Shown: positions 27,656 to 37,113, counted from the first letter of the stretch. The stretch is DNA of 64,000 bases from Halorussus salilacus (GCF_024138125.1 NZ_CP099993.1:124001-188000); one strand, 5' to 3'. A program made the numbers and translations. Notes: generated from the sequence alone by a model not told the origin.

Positions 27656-27739
27656 AACGTCAAGGTCTTCGAGCGTAGCCGACGACACGTCACCTCCGGG
27701 TCTAGCTGACGGCAGACTGGCCCATCTGCAGACACGACC

Positions 27740-29278
27740 TCACTCAACGTCGGGTAGCTCCTCGGCGACCTGCGCCAGCGTCTTCTCGCGGTCGTCGTCG
27801 TCCATCTCGCCGTCGGTCAGCGCCGCGAGCAGGGAGGGCAACGAGGCGACGTACTCCCCGCCGCCCGCGTGCTGGACGAACCCCCGCCGACGCAGGGTCC
27901 GGTTGTGGTTGTACGCGAGTTCGCGGTCGTCCGGTCCCCCGGCGACGACGTGGGCGTCGACCGGCGACGCGGGCCCCTCCCGGAGGTAGTAGGCCAGCAT
28001 CGCGCGCTCGACCGGGTCGAGCGCATCGAGCTCCTCGCGGATGGCGTCGAGGGGGTCGCGCGCCGCGTCGGTTTCGGCGTCCCCGGATTCGTCTCCGTCG
28101 GACTCGTCTCCGCCGGACTCGCCCCCGTCGGATTCGGCGGCGGCCGCCGCCGAATCCGACCCCTCGTACGTCCCGAGGTCGGCTTGCCGACCCCCCGGCC
28201 CGCCGCCGACGTAGGGGTTCGCGCGCCGGTTCCGGGAGGTGTCGAGCATCGCCTTCGCGAACTTGTCGGCGACCTCCTCCATCTCTCGGGCCTCCTCCAG
28301 CTGGCGTTCGAGGTCCTCGATGTGGCTGTCCTTCTCCCGCAGTTCCTGCTCCAGTTCCTCGATGCGGTCCTCTCGCTGGGCCTCGGCCTCGCTGATCTCG
28401 CGGAGGTCGCCCACGAGGTCGTCGCTGACCGACTTGAGGTCGGGGCGCTCGAAGTCGTCGAGTCCGGGGGTCGCCCCGGCGTCGAACGTCTGCTTGCGGT
28501 GGAACTGGACCCGCCGGGTCTGCTCGGACCAGTCGGTCGTGAGGAACGCCTCGCCGTCGTCCATCTCCTCGATGGCCTCGGCGTACTCGCTACCGAGGAT
28601 TCGCCCGACGACGTTGGTGTCGTTGTTCCACGTAAGGCGGTGCCACACCAGCCAGTCGCACTGGGTGATGAAGTCCTTCTTCACGTCGGCCGGACGCTGA
28701 CTGATGCCCGCGATTCCCAGCCCGTGCTTGCGCCCGCGCTTGCCGATCTTGATGAGCATCCGACCGCACTCGTCCATCCCGCCCCCTTCGGGGATGTACT
28801 CGTGGACCTCCTCGACCACGAGCAGGAACGGCTTCTTGAGCTTCTTCTCCTTGGCGAACAGCTGCTGGGCCACCGCCTTCAGGAGGTCTTTCCCGTCCTG
28901 CTCGTTCAGGTAGCCCGACACGTCGAGGATGATGGGGACGTTGTCCTCCAGCGCCAGCGAGGCGAGTTTCTCGGCGTGCTGGGGCTCGACCTGGATGTCG
29001 CACTCGTCGTCGGCCCCTGCGTGTAACAGTTCGTACTCCTCTTTGAGACCGTAGTACTCACCATCTACGTCCACGATCATTACGGGGTATCCCCCGTCGA
29101 GTAGCTTCTCGACGACGACGCTCGCGGTGTTCGACTTCCCGGACCCGGACTTCCCGGTGATGAACGCCCGCCCCGTCAGCACCTCCACGACGGGGAGGTC
29201 TACGGTCTCTCCCGGCGTTCCGGCGTCCCCGCCGACGCCGTCGCTCACCTCCGCGACGGCCATGGTTTCCTCCGACAT
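27740..29278 (-). CDS. HerA-like (DUF87) ATP-binding protein
   Basis: A 512-residue P-loop ATPase of the HerA/FtsK superfamily. Walker A AFITGKSGSGKSNTASV near residue 38; Walker B LLVVEEVHEYIPEGG near 150, followed by KRGRKHGLGIAGISQRP. After the motor come a coiled coil (EELEQELREKDSHIEDLERQ, about 300-345), an acidic Ser/Asp/Gly linker and a C-terminal winged-helix-like domain (AMLAYYLREGP... LRRRGFVQHAGGGEY). No NurA nuclease gene is adjacent, so it is probably not the repair-pair HerA. DNA translocation is inferred. Confidence 0.82.
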   Translation of the reverse strand: MSEETMAVAEVSDGVGGDAGTPGETVDLPVVEVLTGRAFITGKSGSGKSNTASVVVEKLLDGGYPVMIVDVDGEYYGLKEEYELLHAGADDECDIQVEPQHAEKLASLALEDNVPIILDVSGYLNEQDGKDLLKAVAQQLFAKEKKLKKPFLLVVEEVHEYIPEGGGMDECGRMLIKIGKRGRKHGLGIAGISQRPADVKKDFITQCDWLVWHRLTWNNDTNVVGRILGSEYAEAIEEMDDGEAFLTTDWSEQTRRVQFHRKQTFDAGATPGLDDFERPDLKSVSDDLVGDLREISEAEAQREDRIEELEQELREKDSHIEDLERQLEEAREMEEVADKFAKAMLDTSRNRRANPYVGGGPGGRQADLGTYEGSDSAAAAAESDGGESGGDESDGDESGDAETDAARDPLDAIREELDALDPVERAMLAYYLREGPASPVDAHVVAGGPDDRELAYNHNRTLRRRGFVQHAGGGEYVASLPSLLAALTDGEMDDDDREKTLAQVAEELPDVE

Positions 29279-29356
29279 GCTCGTTGGGCGCTACCTCTCA
29301 CCCGTCCCTCATAAACTGTCGGGGCTGCCCGCGGAACGAAGCCGAAATCCGGAGCC

Positions 29357-30646
29357 CTACGCGCTCGACTTCGACCGCACCGACAGCACGGCCCCGAACC
29401 CGGCCGCGGCGAGCGCGAACCCGGCGAGCACCACGAACAGTGCGGTCGGAGAGAACAGTTCGAGGACGTAGCCCGCGATGCCCGCGCCGAGCGCGCCGAT
29501 TCCGAACACGCCGAGGTAGGTGAAGCCGTACGAGAGGCCCCGCGTCCCGGCGGGCGTGTACTGGGCGACCGCGGCCTGATAGAGAGGCTGGACCACGAAC
29601 AGCGCGAAGCCCAGCACCGCGCTCGCGGCCAGCAGGGTCGCGAGCCCGCCGTTCAGCGCGGGCACGTAGAGGAGTGCGATGACCGCCAGCGCCGCGAACG
29701 CGCCGGTGATGCCGCGCTCGACCCGGATGCGGTCGGTGAGCTTCCCGCCGACGTACTGGCCGCCGATGCCGATCATCAGCAGTCCTGCGTAGACGTACTG
29801 GGAGGGCTCGATCTCCCGGGACCCGACCGCGACGGGGTCGAACAGCGGCTGGTTCGCCAGCATCTCGGGCAGGAAGGTGAGCGCCCCGCGGTAGTAGAGC
29901 CCCGAGAACATCACGACGCCGAACACGAGGGCGAACGCGCCCGTGAACAGGGTCTTCGAGTCGGCGACGAACTCCGAGAGCGACGAGACGCCGCCGTCGG
30001 CGCGGGAGTCGCTTCCGTCGGACCCTTGGTCCGACGACGTTCGCGAACCGTCGGTTCGCTCACCGCCGTCGGCCACCGACTCCTCGACGGCCGCGGTCTC
30101 GTCGAACTCCACGGTGAGCGCGAACAGGATGGCGAGCGCGGCGGGGGCCGCGAGCAGGACCACCACGACGCGCCAGTCGAAGAACAGCAGGAGGACGGCG
30201 GTCGCCAGCGGCCCGAGCGCGATGCCGAGGTTGCCCGCCATCCCGTGGTACGCGAACGCGGTCCCCTGCCGGGAGACGCCCTTGCTGATGAGCGAGAGTC
30301 CGGAGGGGTGGTAGACGCTCGCCGCGACGCCCCAGAGGACGAGCGCCAGCGCGATGACCGGGACGGTCGGCGCGAGACTGAGCAGGACGAACGACCCGCC
30401 CATCCCGGCGAGGCAGGCGATGATGAGCCGACGCGACCCGTAGGCGTCGGCCAGCAGGCCGCCGGGGAGCGCGCCGAGGCCGAACAGCGCGTACCCCGCG
30501 GAGACGACGATGCCCATCGTCCCGGCACCCACGCCGAACCGGTCGAGCCAGATGGTCACGAGGATGGGAATCGAGAGCTCGTAGGTGTGAACCATCGCGT
30601 GGGCGACCATCACCAGCCCCACGATGGAGCGGTCGTTGCGGTTCAT
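29357..30646 (-). CDS. MFS transporter
   Basis: A 429-residue major facilitator with 12 predicted helices, an acidic Ser/Asp-rich central loop (about residues 190-225) and the ILVTIWLDRFGVGAGTMG start of many small-molecule exporters. The A-like motif is LLADAYGSRRLI near residue 65. Substrate not predictable. Single gene. Confidence 0.8.
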   Translation of the reverse strand: MNRNDRSIVGLVMVAHAMVHTYELSIPILVTIWLDRFGVGAGTMGIVVSAGYALFGLGALPGGLLADAYGSRRLIIACLAGMGGSFVLLSLAPTVPVIALALVLWGVAASVYHPSGLSLISKGVSRQGTAFAYHGMAGNLGIALGPLATAVLLLFFDWRVVVVLLAAPAALAILFALTVEFDETAAVEESVADGGERTDGSRTSSDQGSDGSDSRADGGVSSLSEFVADSKTLFTGAFALVFGVVMFSGLYYRGALTFLPEMLANQPLFDPVAVGSREIEPSQYVYAGLLMIGIGGQYVGGKLTDRIRVERGITGAFAALAVIALLYVPALNGGLATLLAASAVLGFALFVVQPLYQAAVAQYTPAGTRGLSYGFTYLGVFGIGALGAGIAGYVLELFSPTALFVVLAGFALAAAGFGAVLSVRSKSSA

Positions 30647-30725
30647 CGGGTCACCTCACGCGCTCGACGTTCCCGTCCTTCCCGCCACGCCAGCCCTCCG
30701 TCCTGCCTCGACAGCCCTCCGTCCT

Positions 30726-30758
30726 GCCGCGCCAGCGCGCACGGCGCGCTGGCGCGGC
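30726..30758. terminator. 15-bp hairpin after dinB
   Basis: GCCGCGCCAGCGCGC pairs with GCGCGCTGGCGCGGC around ACG, about 115 bases past the dinB stop. Next to it two copies of CAGCCCTCCGTCCTGCC (about 30690-30727) form a short tandem. Confidence 0.5.
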
Positions 30759-30871
30759 GCGCAGTCGCTCCCGCGGCGTTCGCGTCACGATTCGTGCGGG
30801 TCACTCTTGGTCACACCCGGAACTTATCGCCGCCGCCCTTGAGTCTGATTGTATCGGCAGGCCCGCGTCCC

Positions 30872-32251
30872 TCAGAAGTCGGCGAGCGACGACTGGCCCT
30901 CGGGGTCCGACTCGGAACCGCTGGCGTCGGAGGGGTCTGCGGTGTCGGTAGGGTCGGAGGACTCGGGAGAATCGGCGGAATCGCCGGGACCGTCCGAACC
31001 GTCGTCTCCGAAGTCCGAGAGGCTCGCGGGCGAGTCCGGCGTCTCGCCGGACTCGCCCCTATCACCAGAGTCGGGGAGGTCGGCACCGCCCCACCCGTCT
31101 CCCAGACTCGCCTGCTCGGCGTCGGCAAACGAGAGGTTCGAGACCCGCACCCCGACCTTCCGGACTCTGGCGTCGTCGAACTCCGCGAACAGGTCGAGCG
31201 CGACCTCCTCGACCAGTCCGGGGTCGTCGACCGGCCCGGGCAGCGACTTCGCGCGGGTGTTCACGTCGTAGGGCGGGGTGACGGCCTTGATGCCGATGGT
31301 CCGGTACATCGCGTCCTTGCCCCTCGCGCGGTCGGCGACCGCCGCCGCGAGGGTGCGGATGCGCTCGCGGGTCTCCTCGGCGTCGTCGGTCGGTTCGGTG
31401 AACGCCGACTCGCGCGAGAGGCTCTTGGGGCGGCCCCGGGGCGTGACCTCGCGGTCGTCCTCGCCGCGCGCTCGGCGGTGCATCTCCGCGCCGCGCTCGC
31501 CGAACCGGGCTTCGAGGTCGGCGCGGTCGGCCGCCGCGAGGTCGGCCGCGGTCTCGATGCCCGACTCCCGGAGTTCGCGGGCCGTGACCGGGCCGACGCC
31601 GTGCAACTCGGCCACGTCGAGCGGCGCGAGGAACTCCCGGACCTCGCCGGGTTCCACGACGACGAGCCCGTCGGGCTTGTCGTGGTCGCTGGCTATCTTC
31701 GCCGCCGACATGTTGGGCGCGACCCCGACGCTCGCGGTCACGCCGACCTCGCGGTCGATGCGGTTCTTGACGTGGCGCGCGAACCCCTCGGCGACCTCCC
31801 ACGCGGTCCGGTCGGTCACGTCGAGGTACGCCTCGTCGACGCTGACCTCCCGGACCACGTCGGCCGAGTCGTGGAGTATCTCCTTGACCTCGGCGCTGAC
31901 CGACTGGTAGTAGTCCATGTCCACCGGCCGGTAGTGGCCCGCCTCGTCGGGATCGAGGTCCGAGTCGGGGTCGTCGGACTCGACCTTCCGGGGCAGGCGC
32001 TCCAGCGCGGTCGAGATGGCTTGCGCACTTTCGACGCCGAACTCGCGGGCCTCGTAGCTCGCGGTCGCGACCGCGCCGTGGGTCTCGCCGTCCTCGTAGC
32101 CCATCCCGACGACGACCGGTTCGCCCCGCAACTTCGGTTCCCGGCGGCGCTCGCACGCGGCGTAGAAGCAGTCCATGTCGACGTGGAGGACGATGGGGTC
32201 GGCGCGCTCCTCGTCGGGCGTTCCCGGCAGGCGCGCGCCGCCGCGGGTCAT
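30872..32251 (-). CDS. dinB: DNA polymerase IV (Y-family)
   Basis: A 459-residue translesion polymerase. Catalytic carboxylates are in VLHVDMDCFYAACERR near residue 20 and VREVSVDEAYLDVTD near 135; HhH motifs (LHGVGPVTARELRESGI) and a little-finger domain follow. The C-terminal 85 residues are a Ser/Asp-rich disordered tail ending QSSLADF, a PCNA-interacting (PIP) box. The ATG at 32251 is chosen over an upstream in-frame ATG at 32347, because it lies close to the catalytic domain. Confidence 0.93.
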   Translation of the reverse strand: MTRGGARLPGTPDEERADPIVLHVDMDCFYAACERRREPKLRGEPVVVGMGYEDGETHGAVATASYEAREFGVESAQAISTALERLPRKVESDDPDSDLDPDEAGHYRPVDMDYYQSVSAEVKEILHDSADVVREVSVDEAYLDVTDRTAWEVAEGFARHVKNRIDREVGVTASVGVAPNMSAAKIASDHDKPDGLVVVEPGEVREFLAPLDVAELHGVGPVTARELRESGIETAADLAAADRADLEARFGERGAEMHRRARGEDDREVTPRGRPKSLSRESAFTEPTDDAEETRERIRTLAAAVADRARGKDAMYRTIGIKAVTPPYDVNTRAKSLPGPVDDPGLVEEVALDLFAEFDDARVRKVGVRVSNLSFADAEQASLGDGWGGADLPDSGDRGESGETPDSPASLSDFGDDGSDGPGDSADSPESSDPTDTADPSDASGSESDPEGQSSLADF

Positions 32252-32355
32252 GGGCGGTGGTAGGCGGCCGCGAGACGATAAAAGGTCGGGACCGACTCGG
32301 GTGGAGGTTTCGTTCGGTTCGACCACTGCCGACGAATCGACGGGCATCCATCACC

Positions 32356-32470
32356 CGGCGCGCGCTGGCGCGACCTCGCTGTTTGAGGTCGCGCCAAGGC
32401 GTGCGAGGGATGAGGACCGCAGACTGCGAGTGGAAACGAGCAGTCGAGGACCGCAGTCGGTTGGGGAGGG
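32356..32470 (-). repeat. R2 dispersed repeat, copy b
   Basis: On the minus strand it reads CTCCCCAACCGACTGCGG..., then CCCTCGCACGCCTTGG, a hairpin GCGCGACCTC/GAGGTCGCGC and CCAGCGCGCGCCGG. It lies in the 423-base gap upstream of dinB, next to R1 copy A. Confidence 0.7.
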
Positions 32471-32505
32471 TCGTGGTCTGCGGTGCTGACGCGGTGGCGG
32501 TATCG

Positions 32506-32628
32506 GGTGGACTGAAAGGGGCCGCGCGCTCGCGCTTGCTTGGTCGTCTGTGCGTGGCCCTATCCGCGGGCGCAGAACTGCGCCCGCGGATATCCCGCAC
32601 AGCGACCGCGAGCGCGCGGGGGCTTTCG
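32506..32628 (+). repeat. R1 long-hairpin repeat, copy A
   Basis: Starts GGTGGACTGAAAGGGG and ends CGGGGGCTTTC. GAAAG (32514) pairs with CTTTC (32623), then CGCGCGCTCGCG pairs with CGCGAGCGCGCG; GGTCGTCTGTGCG pairs imperfectly with CGCACAGCGACC; the inner arm is TATCCGCGGGCGCA/TGCGCCCGCGGATA. The order of arms is the same as in the copy at 62.4 kb. Confidence 0.75.
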
Positions 32629-32674
32629 AGGACCGATTCATGGCAGAACCACGCCTGATTCGAGAACGTCTCGC

Positions 32675-34048
32675 TCACCCGGATAACCGCTCCCCTATCG
32701 ACGAGACCGCCGAGTACAGCCGCGAGTACACCGGGTACGGCGCGTGCCTCGCGACCGCGTACACCGCCCGATTGCGCACCGAATCGGTCGAGTCGGCGTC
32801 AGTCGAGCGCGCGGCGAGTGCGTCCACATCGGCGTCCCGGAGCCACGCGAAGAACTCCCGCGCGCCCTCGTAGGAGTACTCGCGCTCGCCGTCAACCCCG
32901 ACGCGCTCGCCGTCCACCTCGACGTGGCTCTGGATGTCCCGCCACATGAACCGCTCGTCGGCACCGAGGTGCCAGTCGCCCGCCTCGAACCGTCCCCGGA
33001 TGTAGTCGAACGACGCCGAATCGAACTCGTAGCCGTGGTCGGCGGGGTCCAGTCCGGCCAGCAGGAGGCCCACCTCAGTCCGGGCGCACTTCTCGCAACG
33101 GCCGCAGTTGCCGCTCGCGTCCGAGCAGGTCCGGATTCGGAGGTCCGGGTCCTCCTCGCGAACGTGGTCGGCGATGCGGTAGAGCTTCTGCTGGCGGGTG
33201 AGTTCGTACCCGTCGTGTTCGACCGCGGTGTCGCCCCACGCGACTCGGTCGTCGATTTCTGGGTGCGAGCCCCACGGGTGGGAGAACCCCGCCGAGTGGG
33301 TCGCGGCGATGTAGAGCGTCCCGAAGCCCTCCGTGACCGAGAGGGGCGCGCACGCCCCGAGCAGGCCGAGTCCGTGGTGGACCGAGGTGATCCAGTTGTC
33401 GTCGTAGTAACGCCCGAAGTGAGCGTTCAACTGCACCAGGTCCAGAAACGACTGCATGTTGAGTCGGACGAACCGATTGTCGACGCCCGCCGAGTCGCCG
33501 AACGCCCGGAGTTCGGCCTCGCGCTCGTCCCACCGGTCGTCGCGGTCGAGCGGGATGTCGAACCCGTGGACGCTGATGAGCGTCGGCTCCTCGTCGCGGT
33601 GGCGCAGGTAGGTCGTCAGCGAGTCCACCCCGCCGCTGAACAGCATGGCGCTCGCGGAGTCGGTGGCGTTCCCGCCTTCGCCCGCGTCGGTCACGTCCGC
33701 GGTCGTCTCACCGACGCCCGCGTCCACTATCTCCCTCGCGTACACCGTTCCGCCCCGCGCGAACCCCGGATGAAGGGTCTCGAACCCCTCTCGAACGTCT
33801 GCGAGCGCGCGGAGGAACGCCTCGTCGGCGCGGGGGACGTACACGTCGGCACCGACCGCCCACGCGACCGGACAGAGGTTCGCCACGAGTGGGACGACCA
33901 GAATCTCCGCTGGCACCTCGCTCACGTCCACGTCGTACTCCACGACGAAGTCGTCAGCGAGGAACCGGCCCACGTCCGGCGTGGCGTCGTACTCGTACGC
34001 GATTCGGCCGTCACGGACCGACACGTCGCGGATGCGAACCGACGACAT
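32675..34048 (-). CDS. PP-loop ATP pyrophosphatase family enzyme (QueC/ExsB-like fold)
   Basis: A 457-residue protein. The PP-loop motif AMLFSGGVDSLTTYLRH sits near residue 135, and a putative zinc site CSDASGNCGRCEKCARTE near 330 resembles that of QueC. The first 130 residues are a beta-rich domain. HPWGSHPE and LYIAATHSAG line the expected nucleotide pocket. It probably adenylates a carbonyl or carboxyl group; the substrate is unknown, and the extra N-terminal domain argues against plain QueC. The ATG at 34048 lies 1 base after the stop of a possible 38-aa ORF. Confidence 0.75.
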   Translation of the reverse strand: MSSVRIRDVSVRDGRIAYEYDATPDVGRFLADDFVVEYDVDVSEVPAEILVVPLVANLCPVAWAVGADVYVPRADEAFLRALADVREGFETLHPGFARGGTVYAREIVDAGVGETTADVTDAGEGGNATDSASAMLFSGGVDSLTTYLRHRDEEPTLISVHGFDIPLDRDDRWDEREAELRAFGDSAGVDNRFVRLNMQSFLDLVQLNAHFGRYYDDNWITSVHHGLGLLGACAPLSVTEGFGTLYIAATHSAGFSHPWGSHPEIDDRVAWGDTAVEHDGYELTRQQKLYRIADHVREEDPDLRIRTCSDASGNCGRCEKCARTEVGLLLAGLDPADHGYEFDSASFDYIRGRFEAGDWHLGADERFMWRDIQSHVEVDGERVGVDGEREYSYEGAREFFAWLRDADVDALAARSTDADSTDSVRNRAVYAVARHAPYPVYSRLYSAVSSIGERLSG

Positions 34049-34049
34049 G

Positions 34050-34166
34050 TCAGGGATGGCGGTGGTCGGCGTCGCGTTCGGAGGACTCCTCGCTCGTCTG
34101 CGCGCGACGGGTCGAGCGGGTTCGATTCCGGACGCGGAGGTCGATTTCGTACTCGGAGAATTCCAT
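34050..34166 (-). CDS. Possible 38-aa ORF upstream of the PP-loop gene
   Basis: Reads MEFSEYEIDLRVRNRTR...DADHRHP and stops 1 base before the ATG of the PP-loop gene, as in a coupled pair. Highly charged, no motif. May be chance; the remaining sequence up to 34362 holds nothing I can support. Confidence 0.25.
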   Translation of the reverse strand: MEFSEYEIDLRVRNRTRSTRRAQTSEESSERDADHRHP

Positions 34167-34362
34167 GGGACGGCCTCGGCGAGCGAGACAAAGAGTGGTT
34201 CCGACCGTTCACCGACTCCCGCCCCCGTGGAATCCGGTAACGAGAAGTTGTAGTGTGGCTGACTAGACCGGAAAAGGGACGATTCCGTCCGGCAATCGGT
34301 CGTTGAACGCCGTCGGTCGGCGTGAAACGGTCGCGAACCCCTCGGCGGACCAGACGGCCGAC

Positions 34363-34773
34363 TCAGGCGACCTCGCCGTCTCGAAGCAGGTCTGCGACGA
34401 CGTGAACGTACAGCACCGCCGCGGTAAAGCGGGCATACGTCGGGGAAACGAGAGCGAGCGCGCCGACCAACGCCCCGCCGACCAGCGCGTGACTCAGGAG
34501 TCGGTGGGTCTCCAGCGTCCGGGTGTCCACGCCGTCGAACACCTCCTCCTGTCGGGTGAACGCGAACACCGGGTCGGTCGCACACCGCCGGAAGTGCGAC
34601 CAGTCCCCGGCGTGGTAGCGCGCGATGAGGAAGTGGTCGAGGTCGACGAACACCGAGAGGGCGACGCCGTAGGCGAGCAGCGCGGCGGCCTCGACCGGGA
34701 AGCTCACCGGGAGCGCGAGAACGAGGAGGCCGGAGGCGGCGGCCCCGAGGACGGCGTGTTCGGGCGACTTCAT
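34363..34773 (-). CDS. Small membrane protein with a DLDHF motif
   Basis: A 136-residue protein with three or four hydrophobic helices. The segment SVFVDLDHFLIARYH after the second helix, and the later THRLLSHALVGG, recall the metal-binding Asp/His pattern of YdjM/DUF457-like membrane hydrolases. Assignment to that fold is tentative. It is alone on the minus strand with an AT-rich stretch near 34800. Confidence 0.6.
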   Translation of the reverse strand: MKSPEHAVLGAAASGLLVLALPVSFPVEAAALLAYGVALSVFVDLDHFLIARYHAGDWSHFRRCATDPVFAFTRQEEVFDGVDTRTLETHRLLSHALVGGALVGALALVSPTYARFTAAVLYVHVVADLLRDGEVA

Positions 34774-34880
34774 TGGATTCGGGTTCGAACCCGGCCCAGT
34801 TAATTCGGGGGGTCGGCCAGCGGACCGGGCGGTCGTCGCGCCTCTCCCGCGTCACCCCCTCGATAGTCACCCCTCGATAG

Positions 34881-35411
34881 TCACCCCTCGAAGTCGTCGA
34901 GCGCGCGCTGGAGCGCGCGCTCGACGAACGCCGACTTCCCCGCGGTGTAGGCCGCCCGGTCGTCGGGATGGGCGTCGGCGAGGTCCCGCTTCAGCGCCTC
35001 GTACTCGGCGGCGGCCTCGGGGTTCTCCCGGAGGTAGTCCCGGAACGCGACCTGTTCGCGGTAGGTGTCGCTCTCGCGCTCGCAGATCGAGAGGTAGTGG
35101 GTCCGGTTCGACCGCGGTCCCCTGGCGAAGAACAGTCGGTCGGGAACCTCGTCGTTCGGTCGGTACTCGTAGCCGTGGGATTCGAGGACCCCGACGAGGT
35201 CGGTCGCGTCGTCGAGCGAGTCCACGGTGCCCACGAGGTCGATGACCGGTTTGGCGGCGAGTCCCTCGACGGCGGTGCTTCCGACGTGTTCGAACGCCCG
35301 CAGTCGGTCGCCAGCGACCGACTGCAGGCGCTCGACCTCCGCCTCGTAGCGGCGCGTCCACGCGGGGTCGTGCTCGCGGAGTTCGACCGTCCCCCGTTCC
35401 AGTCCGACCAT
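34881..35411 (-). CDS. GrpB-family nucleotidyltransferase-like protein
   Basis: A 176-residue protein. LREHDPAWTRRYEAEVERL at the start, FEHVGSTAVEGLAAKPVIDLVGTV near residue 40 (the nucleotidyltransferase core HVGST-x-V-x-G-L-x-AK-P-x-I-D), and THYLSICERES near 105 define the GrpB/UPF0157 family. Members have a predicted nucleotidyltransferase fold; the acceptor here is unknown. Confidence 0.88.
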   Translation of the reverse strand: MVGLERGTVELREHDPAWTRRYEAEVERLQSVAGDRLRAFEHVGSTAVEGLAAKPVIDLVGTVDSLDDATDLVGVLESHGYEYRPNDEVPDRLFFARGPRSNRTHYLSICERESDTYREQVAFRDYLRENPEAAAEYEALKRDLADAHPDDRAAYTAGKSAFVERALQRALDDFEG

Positions 35412-35443
35412 GTCGGCGATTCGAAGTCGACCGAAATAGCCGT

Positions 35444-35477
35444 TGGGGTCGGTCGCGTCCCGACGCGACCGACCCCA
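35444..35477. terminator. Perfect 16-bp hairpin upstream of grpB-like gene
   Basis: TGGGGTCGGTCGCGTC pairs with GACGCGACCGACCCCA around CC. It separates the grpB-like gene from the truncated frame at 35478-35607. Confidence 0.55.
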
Positions 35478-35607
35478 TCACGCCCGCGGCGGCACCCGCC
35501 TTCACGAAATCCCACCGATAGAGGTCCAACTGTGGAAGTAACAGCTCCCGCTCCTCCGCGTTCGAATCCCCCTCCTCGGAGGGCTCGTGGGTCGTGTGTT
35601 CGGTCAT
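35478..35607 (-). pseudogene. Possible 5' remnant of a gene
   Basis: From an ATG at 35607 the frame encodes MTEHTTHEPSEEG, then LLLPQLDLYRWDFVKAGAAAGVMG, a coherent start of about 43 residues. It then runs into the hairpin at 35444-35477 and becomes unrelated, Arg-rich sequence. It looks like the N-terminus of a larger protein whose body is lost. The parent family is not recognised. Confidence 0.35.
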
Positions 35608-35775
35608 GGTTCGAGTGCGGAACCGACTCCGCTATGGCTGAACCTCGGAGTAGCGGGGTTACACCACCCGTATCCGGTTCTCGACGGGTGAGAACCCGGC
35701 TGAATCAGTTCGGCCGATTCTCAGTATCTGAGAACGACGACCCACCCTTACGCTCGGCGCGGCGTATCCTCGACC

Positions 35776-36066
35776 ATGTCAGTGGTCGAGTCGGTCGCGG
35801 CCCCGGTAGCGGTGGTCGCGCTCAAGACCGTCGTCCTGGCTCTGGGCGGCACCGTGACCTACGTCGCCTCGAAGGCGTATCGGCAGACGGGGTCGCCCGC
35901 GCTCCGGGCGCTGGCGGTCGGGTTCGGCCTCGTCGTGATGGGGAGCGTCCTCGGCGGGAGCGTCCACCAGTTCACGGCCTTCAGCCTCGAACTCGGCGTC
36001 GTCGTCGAGACCGCCTTCTCGGCGCTGGGATTCGGCGTGCTGACGTACTCGCTGTACACCGAGTGA
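35776..36066 (+). CDS. Small three-helix membrane protein (DUF7521-like)
   Basis: A 96-residue protein with three hydrophobic helices: VAVVALKTVVLALGGTVTYVAS, RALAVGFGLVVMGSVLGG and GVVVETAFSALGFGVLTYSL. The polar loop SKAYRQTGSPALR between helices 1 and 2 fits haloarchaeal DUF7521 proteins as I remember them. Function unknown; that family is often found near HTH regulators, but none is adjacent. Confidence 0.7.
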   Translation: MSVVESVAAPVAVVALKTVVLALGGTVTYVASKAYRQTGSPALRALAVGFGLVVMGSVLGGSVHQFTAFSLELGVVVETAFSALGFGVLTYSLYTE

Positions 36067-36217
36067 ATCGGCAGCCTCGAACCCGGTCCCGGACCGCGGG
36101 AGGATTCCTACTTCCCGAATCGCGGGCGGACGCACGCCACCCCAACCTCGGAGTGACTCAAACCGCTCTTTCACTCTACGTGACGTATTTCTCGCGGAGA
36201 ATCGTACCTCCGGCCGC

Positions 36218-37009
36218 ATGACACCCAGACGACTCGTCGCCCCGCTCGCGGTCGCCCTCCTGCTCGTGACCGCGGGCTGTGCGGGCGGCGTGAGCGACCT
36301 CGGCGAAACCGGTTCGAACGAAGCGGGAGTTCAGGACGGAACGAACGACGTCGGCGCGCAGAACGGGACGAACGCCGCCGACGCCTCGACCGTCGGCGTC
36401 GGCGCGACGGGCGAGGTGACCGCCGAACCCGACCGCGCGCTCGTCGGCGTCGGCGTCGAGGCGACGGCCGACGACCCCGAGACCGCCCGCCAGCGCGTCG
36501 CCGAGAACGTCTCGGACCTCCGGGACGCGCTCGCCGACATCGGCCTCGACGACGACCAGGTGACGACCGAGCGGTACGCGATTCGCGAGGACCGCGAATC
36601 CCGACGCGAGGGCGGCGACGCCACCGCCTACCGCGCGACCCACTCGTTCGAACTCAGCGTCGAGGACGTAGACGAGGTCGGGACCGTCATCCAGACCGCG
36701 GTCGCGAACGGCGCGACCGACGTCGGACGCGTGGAGTTCACCCTCTCCGAAGAGGCGCGGGCCGACCTCCGCGAGGAGGCGCTCGCCGACGCGATGGACA
36801 ACGCGCGGGCCGACGCCGAAGTGCTCGCCACGAACGCGAACCTCACCCTCGCGGGCGTCGATAGCGTCTCGACCGACGCGGTGGACGTGCGACCCTACCG
36901 CGCCGAGGCCGACATGGCCGCGACGAACGCCGACACGGAGATCGAGTCCGGTCCCGTGTCGGTGACCGCGCAGGTCCGGGTGACCTACGAGGCCGACGAG
37001 GAGGCCTGA
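36218..37009 (+). CDS. SIMPL-domain (DUF541) lipoprotein
   Basis: A 263-residue secreted protein with lipobox TAGCAG (Cys 21), an Asn/Gly/Thr-rich linker, and a SIMPL domain: VGATGEVTAEPDRALVGVGV near residue 65, repeated helices with RQRVAENVSDLRDAL, and the C-terminal VSVTAQVRVTYE. SIMPL proteins are periplasmic or surface proteins of unclear role, some linked to oxidative stress. Confidence 0.85.
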   Translation: MTPRRLVAPLAVALLLVTAGCAGGVSDLGETGSNEAGVQDGTNDVGAQNGTNAADASTVGVGATGEVTAEPDRALVGVGVEATADDPETARQRVAENVSDLRDALADIGLDDDQVTTERYAIREDRESRREGGDATAYRATHSFELSVEDVDEVGTVIQTAVANGATDVGRVEFTLSEEARADLREEALADAMDNARADAEVLATNANLTLAGVDSVSTDAVDVRPYRAEADMAATNADTEIESGPVSVTAQVRVTYEADEEA

Positions 37010-37113
37010 CGGGGCCCCACGAGCGCAGTCGTATCAGGTCGCGCTTCCCGCGGGCCGACGGATTTCGACGCGAGCGTCGACCGAGACCAGACCGTCGAAC
37101 GACCCTCTCCGGA

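Noticed and set aside
31062-32678. 538-codon minus-strand frame over dinB
   Set aside because: Same strand but another frame than dinB; extremely Arg-rich, with no domain.
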